Below, piece by piece: positions 51,661-63,639 of a stretch of 64,000 nucleotides of DNA. Source of the stretch: Microvelia longipes (Eukaryota; Arthropoda; Insecta; Hemiptera; Veliidae); contig JACMZG010001870.1 in assembly GCA_018340805.1 (NCBI GenBank), forward strand, positions 17,131,363 to 17,195,362, read 5' to 3'. The first letter of the stretch is position 1; each line of letters begins with the position of its first letter. The notes below the pieces were generated by a model. The model had not been told where the DNA came from, did no database searches, and saw only the letters and a list, made by a program, of their open reading frames with translations. Both the position numbers and the translations under genes were made by a program.

Positions 51661-52030
51661 TATTTGTGGAATACCAGCTTAAAAACTAACTATGATTTTG
51701 CAGTTATGTTTTCAATTGATTTCCTGCCATAAAAGTTATTCTGCTTTAATTCAAAATAACTTAATCCAGTGAGACTGAAAACTGTTAATCTCTTGGCAAT
51801 CAACTGTAGCACCCTCTAATACCTTTGATCTTGTTTCAGGTTTTCTAAGAAGTATTATTAGAGGGTTTGTTGGTCAAAGAAAAGTTAGTTGAACGAGGAT
51901 GACCTTAGGGGCTTGATTTCTGTAATTTCTTGTTTCCTCATCAGCCTGTATTTGCAGGGGTTTGGGGAGAACTAATTTGTTTTAGAAACTCGGATAAAGG
52001 TAATTATTTGTTGGTAGTTTAATATTATTA

Positions 52031-52173
52031 CAGTAGGACACAATGTGAAAGAGCCAATGAGATTAGTCCTAGATGTTAAACCATGCCCTCAATTTCAAAT
52101 CAGGCCAACCTTATTGGTTCTCAACTCTAATTTCTCACACTGTCCACTGATTTTAGCCATGTGTCGTACTATA
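52031..52173 (+). mobile_element. MITE family A, copy 4
   Basis: Contains gagccaatgagattagtcct, accatgccctcaatttca and gtgtcgtactata. The left TIR is shortened. Confidence 0.75.
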
Positions 52174-52255
52174 GGGTACTTCTTTAGTTTTTAATGTGAG
52201 CCCTAAGATTATTATTGTGTTTATTTACCTTTTAATGCTATAATGCTGTAAATAA

Positions 52256-52347
52256 GCCGCGACCTCGATTTCAAATCAGACCAACTTTTTGGTTCCTCAA
52301 CACTATTTTCCCAAGCTGTCAACTGATTTTAGCTGTGTGTCACTATA
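52256..52347 (+). mobile_element. MITE family A, copy 5 (right part only)
   Basis: Starts inside the element at gatttcaaatcagaccaac and has the right TIR with aagctgtcaactgatttt. About half the element is missing. Confidence 0.7.
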
Positions 52348-52374
52348 AAGATTTTATTTCTTTTTGAATGTTTT

Positions 52375-54640
52375 ATAAATACTTATGAATTGTTAAAAAT
52401 AAGTATCTGTGTTGTTGTCTATTATTTACAAGAAGAACCTTTAAGCTAACCTGCCCTCTCTGAGTTGATTATGTCCCTGTTTTTCAATAACAATTAGATT
52501 TTCTCTTCTCTAACCACTCCCTCCCACCTTCAAAATGACTTCATGTTTTGTCCCTGGTGTTACAATTCCACCCTAGCTTGAAGATTGTAACCGTCATGAA
52601 AATCCCTTGTAACTTTTACAACATTAATAGAGGTTCATTTAAAGAGGTGTGTTCATTACAATAATCTTGTGTTTCACTTGATTCATTATCTTTAATCAAG
52701 TGAAATAAATCTCGCTGAATAGAAAGTCAAAATCTTTCAGAGATGACCGATATTCTTAAATATATCATGTGTGTAAAACTGTATTAGTTTTCTTTCAAAT
52801 ATGTAAGACCCTGGTGTTTAAGCCATCAGTTTTTTCTTATAATAAATACATATTCTTTACATTGAATGTATGAATTTAAAAATTCTTTAGCCTGCAATTT
52901 TTTAATAATGTAATTTTCTACTGTTATAGCTAAATTAACCAGTACCTGTGAATGTCACGACAGTGAGCAGGGTGTGTTCAGAATATTTTATAAGATAACC
53001 GAGGCACAAAATAATCAGAATATTTTATAAGATAACCGAGGCACACAATAATGCTATGTGTGAATGCTAGAAGCAGAATGAAAATTGCACCTGCCACCCA
53101 AATTCTAAGCCCTTCAACGGCAGGCTATATTTTGACAAGTCTATTCAGGTAAAGAGATTTCCCTTACTTCATTTTTACTTTTCGTCATTTATACCGTAGG
53201 TTTATAGGAAAAGTATTGCGTTCGCAAAGAAATCTGAAACCGGAATCATCTAGGTGTATTTAAGGCTTTCTGAGTTACATTTTTAAACTCATTTTATGTA
53301 TATACTCAACAAATTATATATGTTTTGCTTGCCAAGCATGATAGCGGTAACAGAGCTCCTCTTGTCTCTGGTAAATACTTTACATTATGACGAGGAGTGA
53401 ACGGATTCTATAAATTAGACGTTAACTTTTATCTTTACATTTTAAATAATTTTATAAGTTACTATTTTTTCTAAAAAATTAAGTTAAGAGTCTAAATTAT
53501 TAGAACTGACAAAAGATGTCAAAAATATACTCTGACACTGTACTGATGAATTACACAATGTTAACTCTGTACTAGAATGATATTAGTGATTTACAATTTA
53601 CAAATATTTTAAGAATAATTGTTACTCTATGACCGTAATGGACTAATTTGTTTAAAAATGTGCTTTATGACAATCAAAGTTGATATCTTGAACATTGTTT
53701 AAATAAGAATTTCTCTTTATCTTGTTTTTTAATTATTTTCTTTTTAAATCTTAGTAATTTTTGCAAAAAAGTGCATTTTATAACATTTCATTAGTCAGAA
53801 TTGACTTATGATTATCAATAAAGGGTGTTTTTATACATGATTATTCTAGGGTGAATGAAAATGTATTATTTAAATGTGGTCTGATTATTTTTTCCTTAGC
53901 TTCTCACAATTAAATCTGACATTTTGCTCTAAAGTCCACGGTCAGTAACATAACTTGGTAATTTTTCTATTTGTGCTAAATAAACAAATATTCTGTCTCT
54001 TAACTTTGAAAATAATATTGCTCTTTGAATCTGTAATTATTTGCTATTCAAAGCCATACCAGTGCCACCATCACTAGTAAGAAATTAATAACAAGAGGGT
54101 GATCAACATTGTAAGTTGTACAGGGTTTTTGTAAATAATTACAAAAACCTAATTAGGGAATTTAGAATAACTTAATCCAGTAAGACTGGAAACAATTAAT
54201 CTCTTGGTAATCAACTGTAGCACCCTCTAATACATACTTGATCTTGTTTCAGGTTTTCTAAGAAGTATTATGGGAGGGTTTGTTGGTCAAAGAAAAGTTA
54301 GTTGAACAAGGATGACCTTAGGGGCTTGATTCCTGTAATTTCTTGTTTCCTCATCAGCCTGTATTTGCAGGGGTTTGGGGAGAACTAATTTGTTTTAGAA
54401 ACTCGGATAAAGGTAATTAATTATTGGTAGTTTAATATTATTATTGTACGACACACGGTCAGTTGACAGCGTGGGGACATATTGCAAGGGAGCCAATGAG
54501 GTTAGTCCTGGAAACACGCCCTCAATTTCAAATCAGGCTAACCTTATTGGTCCCTCAACACTATTTTCTCACACTGTCCACTGTTTTTAACTGTGTGTAC
54601 TTATAGGGCATTTCTTTAGTTTAGGTGAGCCCTAAGATTT
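52375..54640 (+). repeat. Tandem segmental duplication, copy 2 (about 2.3 kb)
   Basis: Collinear with copy 1 but shorter. 53305-53400 keeps only a fragment of the satellite-like unit, and the AT tract is absent. A direct 30-base duplication (agaatattttataagataacc, near 52978 and 53016) lies within it. Confidence 0.75.
54444..54605 (+). mobile_element. MITE family A, copy 6
   Basis: Best left TIR among the direct copies: gtacgacacacggtcagttg followed by acagcgtgggga. Interior and right end are as in the other copies. Confidence 0.8.
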
Positions 54641-55400
54641 TTGTGTTTATTTACCTTATTATGCTGTGTTTATAAATTGTGTTAATTATTATGATATGAT
54701 TTCTGTATATAAAACAATGGGTCATCTCATCTTAAAAAGTACCATTATTGTTAAAGGAAAGGGTTTAGTCCTAATGCACTGCTACTTGAAGTCTTTTGTA
54801 CAATCCCTTTGTACATCTAAATTGTTTGTGGAGATCTTAGTAAAATACTAAATCTACAAGTGACTGCTGTATTGAAGCATAAAAGAACAGCATCAAGTGT
54901 TCATTTTTAGGTCACCCTAGGGCAGGGAGGGGGGTTTACTTAAATGAGGAAAAGTTTGGATTCGATTATCGCAAGCTACTAAAAATAGCGCTGCGGCGGA
55001 CCGGTGCGGACTACTCATGAACTTACCCCAATAGCTTTCCAAAAATGACTGATTATATTTTTATATTATGATCTTCATAAGTTGTATTGTTTTAACTTTT
55101 TTTACTATTAACTAATTAATTTGTTTTTTAATAATTATATTTTATTACTATTTTTTCAGGACTAATTTGAAAAGAGATTAGCTGAAGAATTGCAGGACAA
55201 CTATGTCATGTTTTGCTGAAGTTGCCTAAGATTCATCAAATAAAACTCCGAACAGAACTTACCATCAAGTCTAGAATCCCAAATACAACTCACATGTTTT
55301 GTAAAATAGTATAATAGTCAAATGAGTTGAAGCACTTTATTTATTTTTAGTAAATTTAACTTCTTAGACATTACCATCATAATATTATGAAAAATTTTAA
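54641..55400. other. No firm gene; possible exon junction
   Basis: A pyrimidine-rich acceptor (actattttttcag, ending about 55159) precedes a stretch that closes after six codons in one frame (TNLKRD then stop). That could be the start of a terminal non-coding exon, but no partner is seen. A GC-richer patch at about 54985-55015 (gcgctgcggcggaccggtgc) is unexplained. Confidence 0.2.
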
Positions 55401-55766
55401 TTAACCCTTTGGCTGCTAATGACGGCGAACGCTGTCATCTTTTGTGTTGCGAATGACGGCTTATGACGTGGTTAGTGCTGTGAGTATTATTTTGAACTTA
55501 TAGTGACATCTATTGGTTATCTGAGCTAACCTCTTGTGTCACTGATAGGTGGCAGTAGTGTCTTCTCTTTATCTTGTGCTTCAAAACATAAAAGTATGTC
55601 ATGAGTCATGGACCACAGCACGAATCCTCCTCAGTTAAGTAACTAAGTTGAGTACTTTAAGGTAGAAAAGCAAAAAAGCCTCTGCAACAGAGAAAGTTTT
55701 TCTTTTGGCGGGTCCCGCAACCAGGGACCAAAAAAAATTCCATTACATCCACTGCCAAAGGATTGA
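55401..55766. mobile_element. piggyBac-like MITE (tentative)
   Basis: TTAA at 55401-55404 is followed by ccctttggctgctaatgacg, close to many piggyBac-type ends. The other end reads cactgccaaagg (about 55750-55761) followed by attgaa, an imperfect inverted copy. The interior (about 360 bases) does not code for a transposase. The right TTAA is not intact. Confidence 0.4.
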
Positions 55767-57380
55767 ACCAAAATTTATTTGGGCAACACTAGAATTTCTT
55801 GGTGTTGGAAAAATTTCATTTAGTTGTTTTTTTCTACTATCCATTTTTCAATTACTCATTTTGGGTTAATATTATGATGTCACTATGTTTCTTTTTGATG
55901 TTAGTATTCCAAAAAGCTTTGATTGTGAATCAATTTTTTTAAACAAATAAATACTCATTAGAAATATGTATTTGCTGTAAATTTCAATCTTTGGAATCAT
56001 CTTATTAAAATTTTGGTTCTTCTTAAAAAAAAGAAGAGCTTTTTAAAATTACTTTAAGTAAATGAAGTGTTTCTCGTAATCATGTCAGTTAGTTATAAAT
56101 TTTTATTTAAGTAATTTGCTGAAGTATTTTAGTGATCATTATGACTTTAATCTTTTTAACTGCAAGCTGTATTTTGTTTCACAATCCAAACGAATATGTC
56201 AATGTAGCTTTGTGTGTAACAAATGTGTTCTTTGATTCGGTAGTTTTTATTCTTCTCTTTTATTGAGTGATCGCTAATCAAAGAAATCAATGTCAACAAA
56301 ATTTTACGAATTGGTTGTTTTCTTAAAATTATCTTTAGGGTTTCTTTCTTCAAGTCTTTCAAAAGATATTTGTAATTTAATCTGATCCAATCCATATAAA
56401 ATTTTATTAGTAAAATTTGTCTTTGTTTACACTTCATTTCTTTGATTAGTTTTTATAAGCTGTTAAAAGGCCGGGATGAGATTTCTGGTATTTAAATCAG
56501 TGATGGGATCTCTGCCGAGGTCTGCAATTCGATGTGAAATCTGACTCTTTAGTGTGGTAACTGACCACTTTTTTTTCTTCCTTTTATAACTAAATATTCC
56601 ACTCAGCAGTTTTTATGAGTTATTGCTAAAATACTTCACATTTTCTAAATGTATTTTTTGTTATTAATTTATAATAATTGTTAGAGAGAAATTGTTCAAA
56701 ACATTTTTCTTTAGTTATTTAGTAACTCAGATGATCTTTAGTCAAATATGACTTACAACCATAATCTTTTAGAGTTAATACCCACTAATCTTGATTTTAT
56801 TAGATATTTTAGTGAAATCTTTTAATTTTAAAATTGATTTAAAATGTGTTTTCTTTATTTAAATTATGTAAAATAGTTCTGTTTTGGGTGTCTGCACTTT
56901 TCTGTTCTTTATCCGAAAGTATCCAAAACTGACTAATGCTTATTTGATATTTACAATTTCTCTCTAATAATACTTGACTATATGGGCATGACTATTCTAC
57001 TATTATACATTTATTTTTAAAAATGTATTTAAATATTGTACAAATCTTAACTCAAATTATTTTGTAAATAAAATGTTTTTTTCTGGTTTGTTTTTCCCCC
57101 TTTGTCTCTCATAAAGTTGTAATATTTATTGTTTTGATTTGTTTTAAAGCTTTGTTTTACAAGTATTATTTTATATACAATAAATAAATAATGTTAAAAC
57201 AAAGCATTATTTATTTTTTGTATATAAAATAATTCTTGTTTATTTTGTACTTTAATTGTGAAATAAACATTTGTATTGTATGAATACAAATGTTTGTTAA
57301 TTAAATATTTGTTATTTAGTTTTAAGTTCAGTCTGGTAGGTCATATTTTTAAATACGTATAATTTTCTTCTGGTATAAGG
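55767..57380. other. No gene; polyadenylation-like site and hairpins
   Basis: AATAAA at 57067-57072 followed by a GT-rich stretch could end a transcript. Imperfect inverted repeats lie at 57158-57240 (tattattttatataca and complement) and 57266-57296 (aaacatttgtatt/aatacaaatgttt). Confidence 0.35.
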
Positions 57381-57389
57381 GACTAGAGA

Positions 57390-58450
57390 AGTGAAATGGC
57401 TTGTAGAGTGTAGGGGTTTCAGTCGATGACTGTTTGGAGTCATCACTGAAGAGTTAGGATTTGGTAGAGCATCAATGTCTCAACACCTATACATCAGGAT
57501 AACAATGCCTGAGAGGTTACGATAAATGCTGCTCGCTTTAAAGCCAGATTAACTCTCTTTTTCATTTTACTTTTGTTTAGTGGTTGGTTATAGCATCACT
57601 TTCTAAACACCAATGTATCAGGCTTTTATTATTTCTTTCCTTTTTTGGTGAGAAAACATAAAGTCTGTTTTTAACTCCTGAGAGGTGAGAAATATGCTTC
57701 TATCTGGTGATAGGCCAATCCGCTTAACTTTAGTAGAAGATTTAGGGGTTGGTGGTGCATCAATGTCTTAACCAATATATTATCAGGTTCAATATGGTGA
57801 GAATACGTAAGACTGAGAGGTGGGATAAATGCCAAATAAATCAAATTCCTTTACTTTCTATATCTCTATTTTGAGTCTCCTTCACTTCATCAGACACCTT
57901 CTAACAGAAGAGTTTTAAACGAAGCTATTTGTATAAAAATCTTTAATTTTTTTTCTAGAGAAAGAAAAAGACACTCTGTAGCCTTTAAGTATTGCCCTAG
58001 AATTTTTCTTTAGTATCAAGAAGTGTGCTCAAGAGCACTTAGTATTTTTTGTATTGTTTTATAAGTAAAATCTCCAGTATGACTTACCTCACTGGTGAAA
58101 TATTGTAAAATTTCAATAATGTAGGCTTAGAGATATTGCAACAATGTAATGTAATGTTTGGGTGACTCTGCACCCACACGTTGCAAAGTCTGAATATTTA
58201 AATGTGATCAGTAGGGCATCAGGGCTGGTCACACTCCAGTAAAGCATTGGGATGCCATTCTCTTTATAAATGTTGGGGAAGATTTGTGAATCTTCTCATT
58301 GGGAGTGGAATGTCTAGGGATTAGTTTGAGCATCACTGTCTGATAACCAATATATCAGGTCATTTCTAATGAGAATACGAATGACTAGCATAAAAGTTCC
58401 TGAGAGGTTGGACACATGCTACTTTGTGCTAATTCCCTTTTACATCCGCT
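57390..58450. repeat. Degenerate irregular repeats with conserved boxes
   Basis: Boxes gcatcaNtgtct..aacacc, then atatatcaggNt and ctgagaggttgNgataaatgct recur at least four times (starts near 57468, 57592, 57747 and 58329) with spacing of 124 to about 580 bases. No protein is encoded. Confidence 0.5.
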
Positions 58451-58511
58451 CCTGCTACAATGGCATCTTCCTGATTACGCTACTGAATATAAAAAAAGAA
58501 AATAATGTAGT

Positions 58512-58544
58512 AGTTTATGCTTAGATAGTATTTAAGCATAAACT
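58512..58544. repeat. Small perfect hairpin
   Basis: Arms agtttatgctta and taagcataaact (58512-58523, 58533-58544) with a nine-base loop. Confidence 0.7.
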
Positions 58545-58889
58545 CGCCCTTTTCTTGGCACTTCTGTCTGTTTGGTTGAGTGTATCATCCATTCATACAG
58601 TGGGGCTACTTTTTCGCCACTTTGTGGAGGCTTTGAAGAATTGCTGGGAGACTCGTCTCTTGGCACATTGTTCACTGTCTCTTACATCCTCTTGGGTGGA
58701 TTAAAAGTTGATCTGGGCTTTTTTGCCCGGATCGATTTTTTTCCACCCTCTGGGGAAAGGAGGACACATGGAATGACGATGTAAAGCTTTGCCTTCTTTG
58801 TGTTTTTTGGTTTTTCATTTTATATATATATTTTATACAGCATGAGGATATATGGAATAACAACAAATTTGTTTTATTAACATCTTTAT
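58545..58889. other. No firm gene
   Basis: A 70-codon + frame (58572-58784) has no recognised motif. The tract is less AT-rich than its surroundings and may be repeat-derived. Confidence 0.3.
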
Positions 58890-60080
58890 TTCATTATTAT
58901 ATTACAATATTGATTTCTATATTATATATAATTACAATATTGATTTCTATATTATATATATTATACAATATTGATTTCTATATTATATATATATTACAAT
59001 ATTGTTTCTACATTATTATATTATATTTACAATATTGTTTCTATCATTATTGTTTCTACATTATTATATTATATTTACAATATTGTTCTACATTAATTAC
59101 ATTATTGTTTCTATATATGCTATAATAAGTTTAATGGTTTCTGTATTTTAATGATGTAATTAGTATATTTTGTTTCTGTATTAATTTATATTGTTTTAAT
59201 GGTTTCAGTACCAAGTTATATTGTGTTTTAATATTTCTGTATTAATTATATTGTGTTTTAATGCTGCAATTAGTATATTTTGTTTCTGTAGTAATTATAT
59301 TGTGCTAAAATGTGTGTTTTAATGGTTTCTGTAATAATTATATTGTGTTTTAATGCTGTAATTTGTATATTTCGTTTTCAATTTAATTATATTGTGTTTT
59401 AATGGTTTCTGAATTGATTATATTGTGTTTTAAGACTCCAATTAGTATATTTTGTTACTTTATTGTATTTATTTCTTAATGCTGTTTCTTATCAATTATA
59501 TTAGGGTTCATGCTGTCAGTAGTATACTTTGTTTTTGTATTAATTATATTGTGCTATAATGCTGCAAATTAGTATATTTTGTGTTTATAGTAATTATAAC
59601 GTGTTTTAATGCTGTAATTAGTATATTGTTTCTATTTTATGTATAATTAGAATTTAATTACTGTTTTCAATAAGTTTATATTGAATTGTTTCAGTCTGCT
59701 AGTATTGTGTTTTAATAGGGTAAACAGTACATTATCTTTTTAGTATTGCATTTTAATTTATTATGTATATTTGTGTTTTAATGCTGTAATTATTATATTT
59801 TGTTGTTACACTATAAATATGATTGTTTTATGTTTGTAATTAGTATATTATTTTTTTATCAATACTTTATTATTGTGTTTTAATGATGTAATTATTATAT
59901 TCAATACTTTATTATTGTGTTTTAATGATGTAATTATTATATTTTGTTGTTACACTATAAATTTGTGTTTAATGCTGTAATTATTATTTTGTTGTTACAC
60001 TAATATTGTGTTTTAATGCTGTAATTATTATATTTTGTTGTTACACTATAATATGATTGTTTCATGTTTGTATTATATTT
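58890..60080. repeat. AT-rich tandem arrays
   Basis: The first part (58890-59115) repeats acaatattgatttctatatt at about 20-27 bases. The second part (59115-60080) is a long degenerate array of attatattgtgttttaatgct and gtaattagtatattttgttt units of about 45-60 bases. Open frames in it reflect the repeats. Confidence 0.85.
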
Positions 60081-60585
60081 TTGTTAGTTAAATAAAATAA
60101 TTTTACCAGATATTATGTACAGAAATATTTTTACCTACCTTCTCCTTAAAGTAAAAAAACATAATTACACAAGGGGGGATAAAAAGAACACCAATAAAAA
60201 ATGACTTTATCTACAAAATGATAAGATAATAAATTTTTGTGTTTTTACAGCCCAATGAGACTAGGATAACAAATTTTTGTGTTTTTACTACCCAATGAGA
60301 CTAAGTAAGAGAATACCAGAGTTTTTACTTAGCCACACTACTTTAATTAGAGAAATTAAAATGTTATCATTTGTCTAGTCTCCTGGCTTAAACACTTATT
60401 TTACAATGAATAATAATCACAATAAATAAGATGAGAATAGAAGCATACATTCCTCATATCTCAAATAAATAACAATTTAAAAATACATGGTCAGACAAGT
60501 AAAACGTCGTAACTATGATCATAACATAAATGAATTCACACCAATTGAGTGTATCTAAATAAAATGCGTCTAGATTTTTCTAGTA
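60081..60585. other. Nothing recognised
   Basis: Contains a short direct repeat (aataaatttttgtgtttttac and relative, 60231-60290). Otherwise AT-rich. Confidence 0.35.
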
Positions 60586-61411
60586 CAGTCGGACCTCCAT
60601 ATAACGAACTTCTATACAACGAAAGTCTCTATGTAACGAATTTTTTTACGTTCCCTTGAATTTTGTGTTTAAAAGTGTAAACGAAAAAAAATTCTATATA
60701 ACAAACAAAATTTCCAGAAATAAAGATAAAGACAAGACCCGCAAACTTTCAAGGAATTGACCAAAACGGCACTTCTGTTGTTCTGTAATTTCCCAGAACA
60801 ATTATTTATTGATTCTCGCCCTGCCTTATCTAATTTTACGAACTTTCTCTTTACAATTTTCTATGAAATTTGGATTAACACGCATAGTACTAAAAATCTT
60901 TCAGTTTTAATTTGGTATTCGGTCTGACCAGTTCGTTTGTGAAACTTTTTATTTGTTTGTAAATCGAGATTATTAAAATGTCAGAACGGAAATCGCTGTC
61001 CCTTTCTGAAAAAATCAATTTATTAAAAGATTGTGACGATGGAGTCAAAAACAATAAAAGTAAGTATAAAATCGCTCCTAGTTCTATATCAACAATTTTA
61101 AAAAATCGGGAATCTATACTTAGGTTTTACGAAACAAGTGGTGATTTAAAACAAAGTTCTCGAGTATGCAAGTATGAAGACATTGATGACGCAATTTTAC
61201 AGTGGGTGACAATGTTAAGGACAAAAATATGCCTGTGACAGGACAGCTAATAAAAAGAAAAAGCTGCTAAATATGCAACTGCGAGGTTATTATTCATCCT
61301 ATATATCTATTAAAATATCATAAAATACTACAGAGTTATTTATTTTTTCAATTTCTATATAACAAATTTTTTCACTTGAACCTTTAAGTTTGTTATATAG
61401 AGGTCCGACTG
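60586..61411 (+). mobile_element. Pogo/Tigger-type DNA transposon, internally deleted
   Basis: TIRs cagtcggacctccatataac and its inverted counterpart (ending gaggtccgactg at 61411) are flanked on both sides by TA. Subterminal copies of tatataacaaa... are seen near both ends. At 826 bases it is far shorter than an autonomous Tigger (usually 2-3 kb). Only the N-terminal DNA-binding part of the transposase remains. Confidence 0.9.
60978..61290 (+). pseudogene. Tigger transposase N-terminal DNA-binding domain
   Basis: The frame from 60978 reads SLSEKINLLKD, then YKIAPSSISTILKNRESIL, the CENP-B/pogo-type first helix-turn-helix. It goes on to LQWVT. A frameshift at about 61210 separates it from VKDKNMPVTGQLIKRKA, the start of the second (CENPB-type) helix-turn-helix. 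The DDE catalytic domain is deleted. It cannot transpose, but a truncated DNA-binding protein of 86 residues is still open. Confidence 0.8.
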
Positions 61412-61749
61412 TATTTTACTTGATATTTTAGAGCTAATGCAAGATATACATAACAGTTAATAAATAATAGTATAAATTAACTATAGCCTCAGTCTATGAA
61501 GGCAACTGTACATATGTGATTTAACACAAATAGTTTCTTTTAAATGGGAAAGACATGAACATTTTTAAATCATCAGGATGGCTTCAGTCCAGTGAGATAC
61601 AGAATATCACAATTTACTCCTGATGGCAACAAAGAACAACCTGAAAGCAAATAAAGAATGATTATAATAGGTAACTACCCAAGACTATACCTATTTTCAC
61701 ACTGAGAGAGGAGACAGTCACAAAGGAGCTCCTTTATGATGAATCATGA
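61412..61749. other. Nothing recognised
   Basis: AT-rich spacer. A local hairpin (gatgaatcatgaaaaa and complement, about 61737-61772) overlaps the next element. Confidence 0.35.
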
Positions 61750-62017
61750 AAAATCTTTTTCATGATTCATCATAATTTCAGCATTGCCATCAGTTGGAAG
61801 GTCCTATGAAATTTTATAAAATGCTTCAAATTATAAGGTTCCCTTGTTTATTCAACTACTTAATGTAGTATAAGGGAACCATATAGTTTAAAGCATTTTT
61901 TAAGATTTCATATGATTCAATTTAACCATGCATGTATAGAGGAAATTATTTTTCAGTGTTTCTCAAAGAAAATAACAGATGCCAATGCTAAAATTATAAT
62001 GAATCATGAAAAATCTT
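61750..62017. mobile_element. Fold-back MITE-like element
   Basis: Outer arms of about 40 bases (61750-61791 and 61978-62017) share atgattcat.ataattt.agcatt. Inner arms share aaatgctt.aa.tata.ggttccctt (about 61819-61847 and 61872-61900). No coding content; centre near 61860. Confidence 0.6.
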
Positions 62018-63439
62018 AAAAATTACAATGAAGTTATAAAAATCAAGGAATGATATGACACATAAAGAAATTCGGTTGTGACCATAATAAATTAATAATT
62101 AATGATCATTTCTAATTTCAAGGTTTCTATTTTTACATTTCTATAATAAAATACAGCCCTAATTTCCACACCTATATTTGCCAGGAGGCTTGAGAGAGGT
62201 ATGTATTTATTGACAGGAAAAGTCAGAGTCCACCAATCTTATCGTTTGCTTCCATTGTTACCAAGGATCCACCTCTACAATTAATTTGACTTACACAAAG
62301 TGTAGATCAAAGAGACTAATACTCTAGTATTAGCTTAGAATAATACTGTATTATATATAAGAAGCCTAACTGTAAACAACAAAGCCAGCTAACTATGGCA
62401 GACTAAAGTAATGCTGACACCCTAACAATATAAAATTTTCTCATAACATAGTTAGCAATACTTCCGGTCGCTGGATTCTTAAATTATATTTTTAATTTAT
62501 GAATTGGTGCAGTATAATTTTTGAAGCATTTTATTTTTTATTAAAAAAATATGTTAAAAGTAGCTCTTGTCAACTAAATATGGAATCTCATACTCTGTTA
62601 ACCTCTTTTGCTATCTAAGACCGATTTTATTAAATGCTTAGCTGGTTTTTTAAATTATTATATTTGTCTTTTACAAACTTTCTTGATTAATGGATATTTA
62701 TGTCACATTTATCAACTTTTTTTTATTGTTAGAGTGGTACCCCAACTAAGACCAACAGTAGAAACTGGCTTTCATGTTGCAGAATTCCATTGTGTTTATA
62801 GTCCTATGCTCCTTCTATATTAGTATTATTTGAAGCATAATAGTCACTTATGGCTTTAAATTGATATGCCTATCAAAACTATTAGTAAATAGGTTTTGAC
62901 AAAAGGCTACATGACTTGGCCAATACCATCCCAGTTTCAGTTAAATAGAGCAAAATAAGAAAAAGATAATGAGGTCCAAGTGATTCCATGAGTCAGCCAT
63001 AACTGCTCTGGCTAAAGAGGGTGGATTATGTCAGGGAATAATGCAATTGCTATTTTATTAAAACAAGAGTTACTTAAAGCTGGCACTGTTTTTATTCATT
63101 GTTCTAAAACAGGTCATCTAGTGTCAAATCGACCTCTGAGAAGTAACCACTATAGTATACATAATCCACAATTATTCAATATTAGACACTATGTGACCAG
63201 AGTATTAAAAAGCTTTGGCTAACAGAAACGTTTAAAACAGTTATAAGCTTTATTTCTAATTTGTATGTACCATTTAGCATATTTTTAAATGCCCTTTTTA
63301 CTCTTGTATACAATAGTCACTATTGTAGATTTATAGTTTTAACTGCTAACTAAGAACTCCATAAATATTTGAGATGCAAGGGAATCTACAAAATACTTTA
63401 AGCGCTAGGGCTAAACTTTTTCCCTTTATACTAATATTA
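62018..63439. other. No firm gene
   Basis: Contains the 14-mer aaagagactaatac (62309-62322), a remnant of the TIR family at 40265. Short frames (62608-62823, 63028-63222) have no known motif. Confidence 0.35.
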
Positions 63440-63625
63440 TACTACAAATAATTACCTTTATCAGAGTTTCCAAAACAAAGTAGTTCTCCTCAAACTCCTC
63501 CAAGTGCAGGCTGATAAAAAAACAGGGAATTTCAGGATCATGTCTCTAAAGCTATTTTCAACAATAGACTGCCACCTCATAATTCTTGAGCTTCTTCAGC
63601 AATCTGAAACAAGATAATGAGTGTT
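63440..63625 (-). repeat. Inverted, diverged copy of the 51.8-kb block
   Basis: On the minus strand it matches 51832-52010 and 54240-54415 (cttgtttcag, then atcagcctg...tg.agg.gttt and gataaaggtaatta). Identity is lower than between those two copies. Confidence 0.6.
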
Positions 63626-63639
63626 ACAGGATGATAGTT

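Larger units (their letters stand above)
48408..52190 (+). repeat. Tandem segmental duplication, copy 1 (about 3.8 kb)
   Basis: Ordered blocks are shared with copy 2 (52375-54640). These are gtgttgttgtctattatt...aacctgccctct, the 48839-49035 block containing gaatgcaagaagcagaatg, 49905-50390, 50833-51060 and 51770-52190. Copy 1 also holds the 49143-49333 unit, two satellite-like units (49350-49920), an AT-rich ATA/TATAAT tract (51360-51660) and 50391-50832, all missing or shortened in copy 2. Confidence 0.75.

Noticed and set aside
58910..59125. Frame rich in I, L and Y
   Set aside because: Arises from AT-rich tandem units; no signal peptide or domain pattern beyond repeat composition.
62608..62823. 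71-codon frame with VVPQLRPTVETGFHVAEF after an ag that could be an acceptor
   Set aside because: No donor or stop context supports an exon and no family is recognised.
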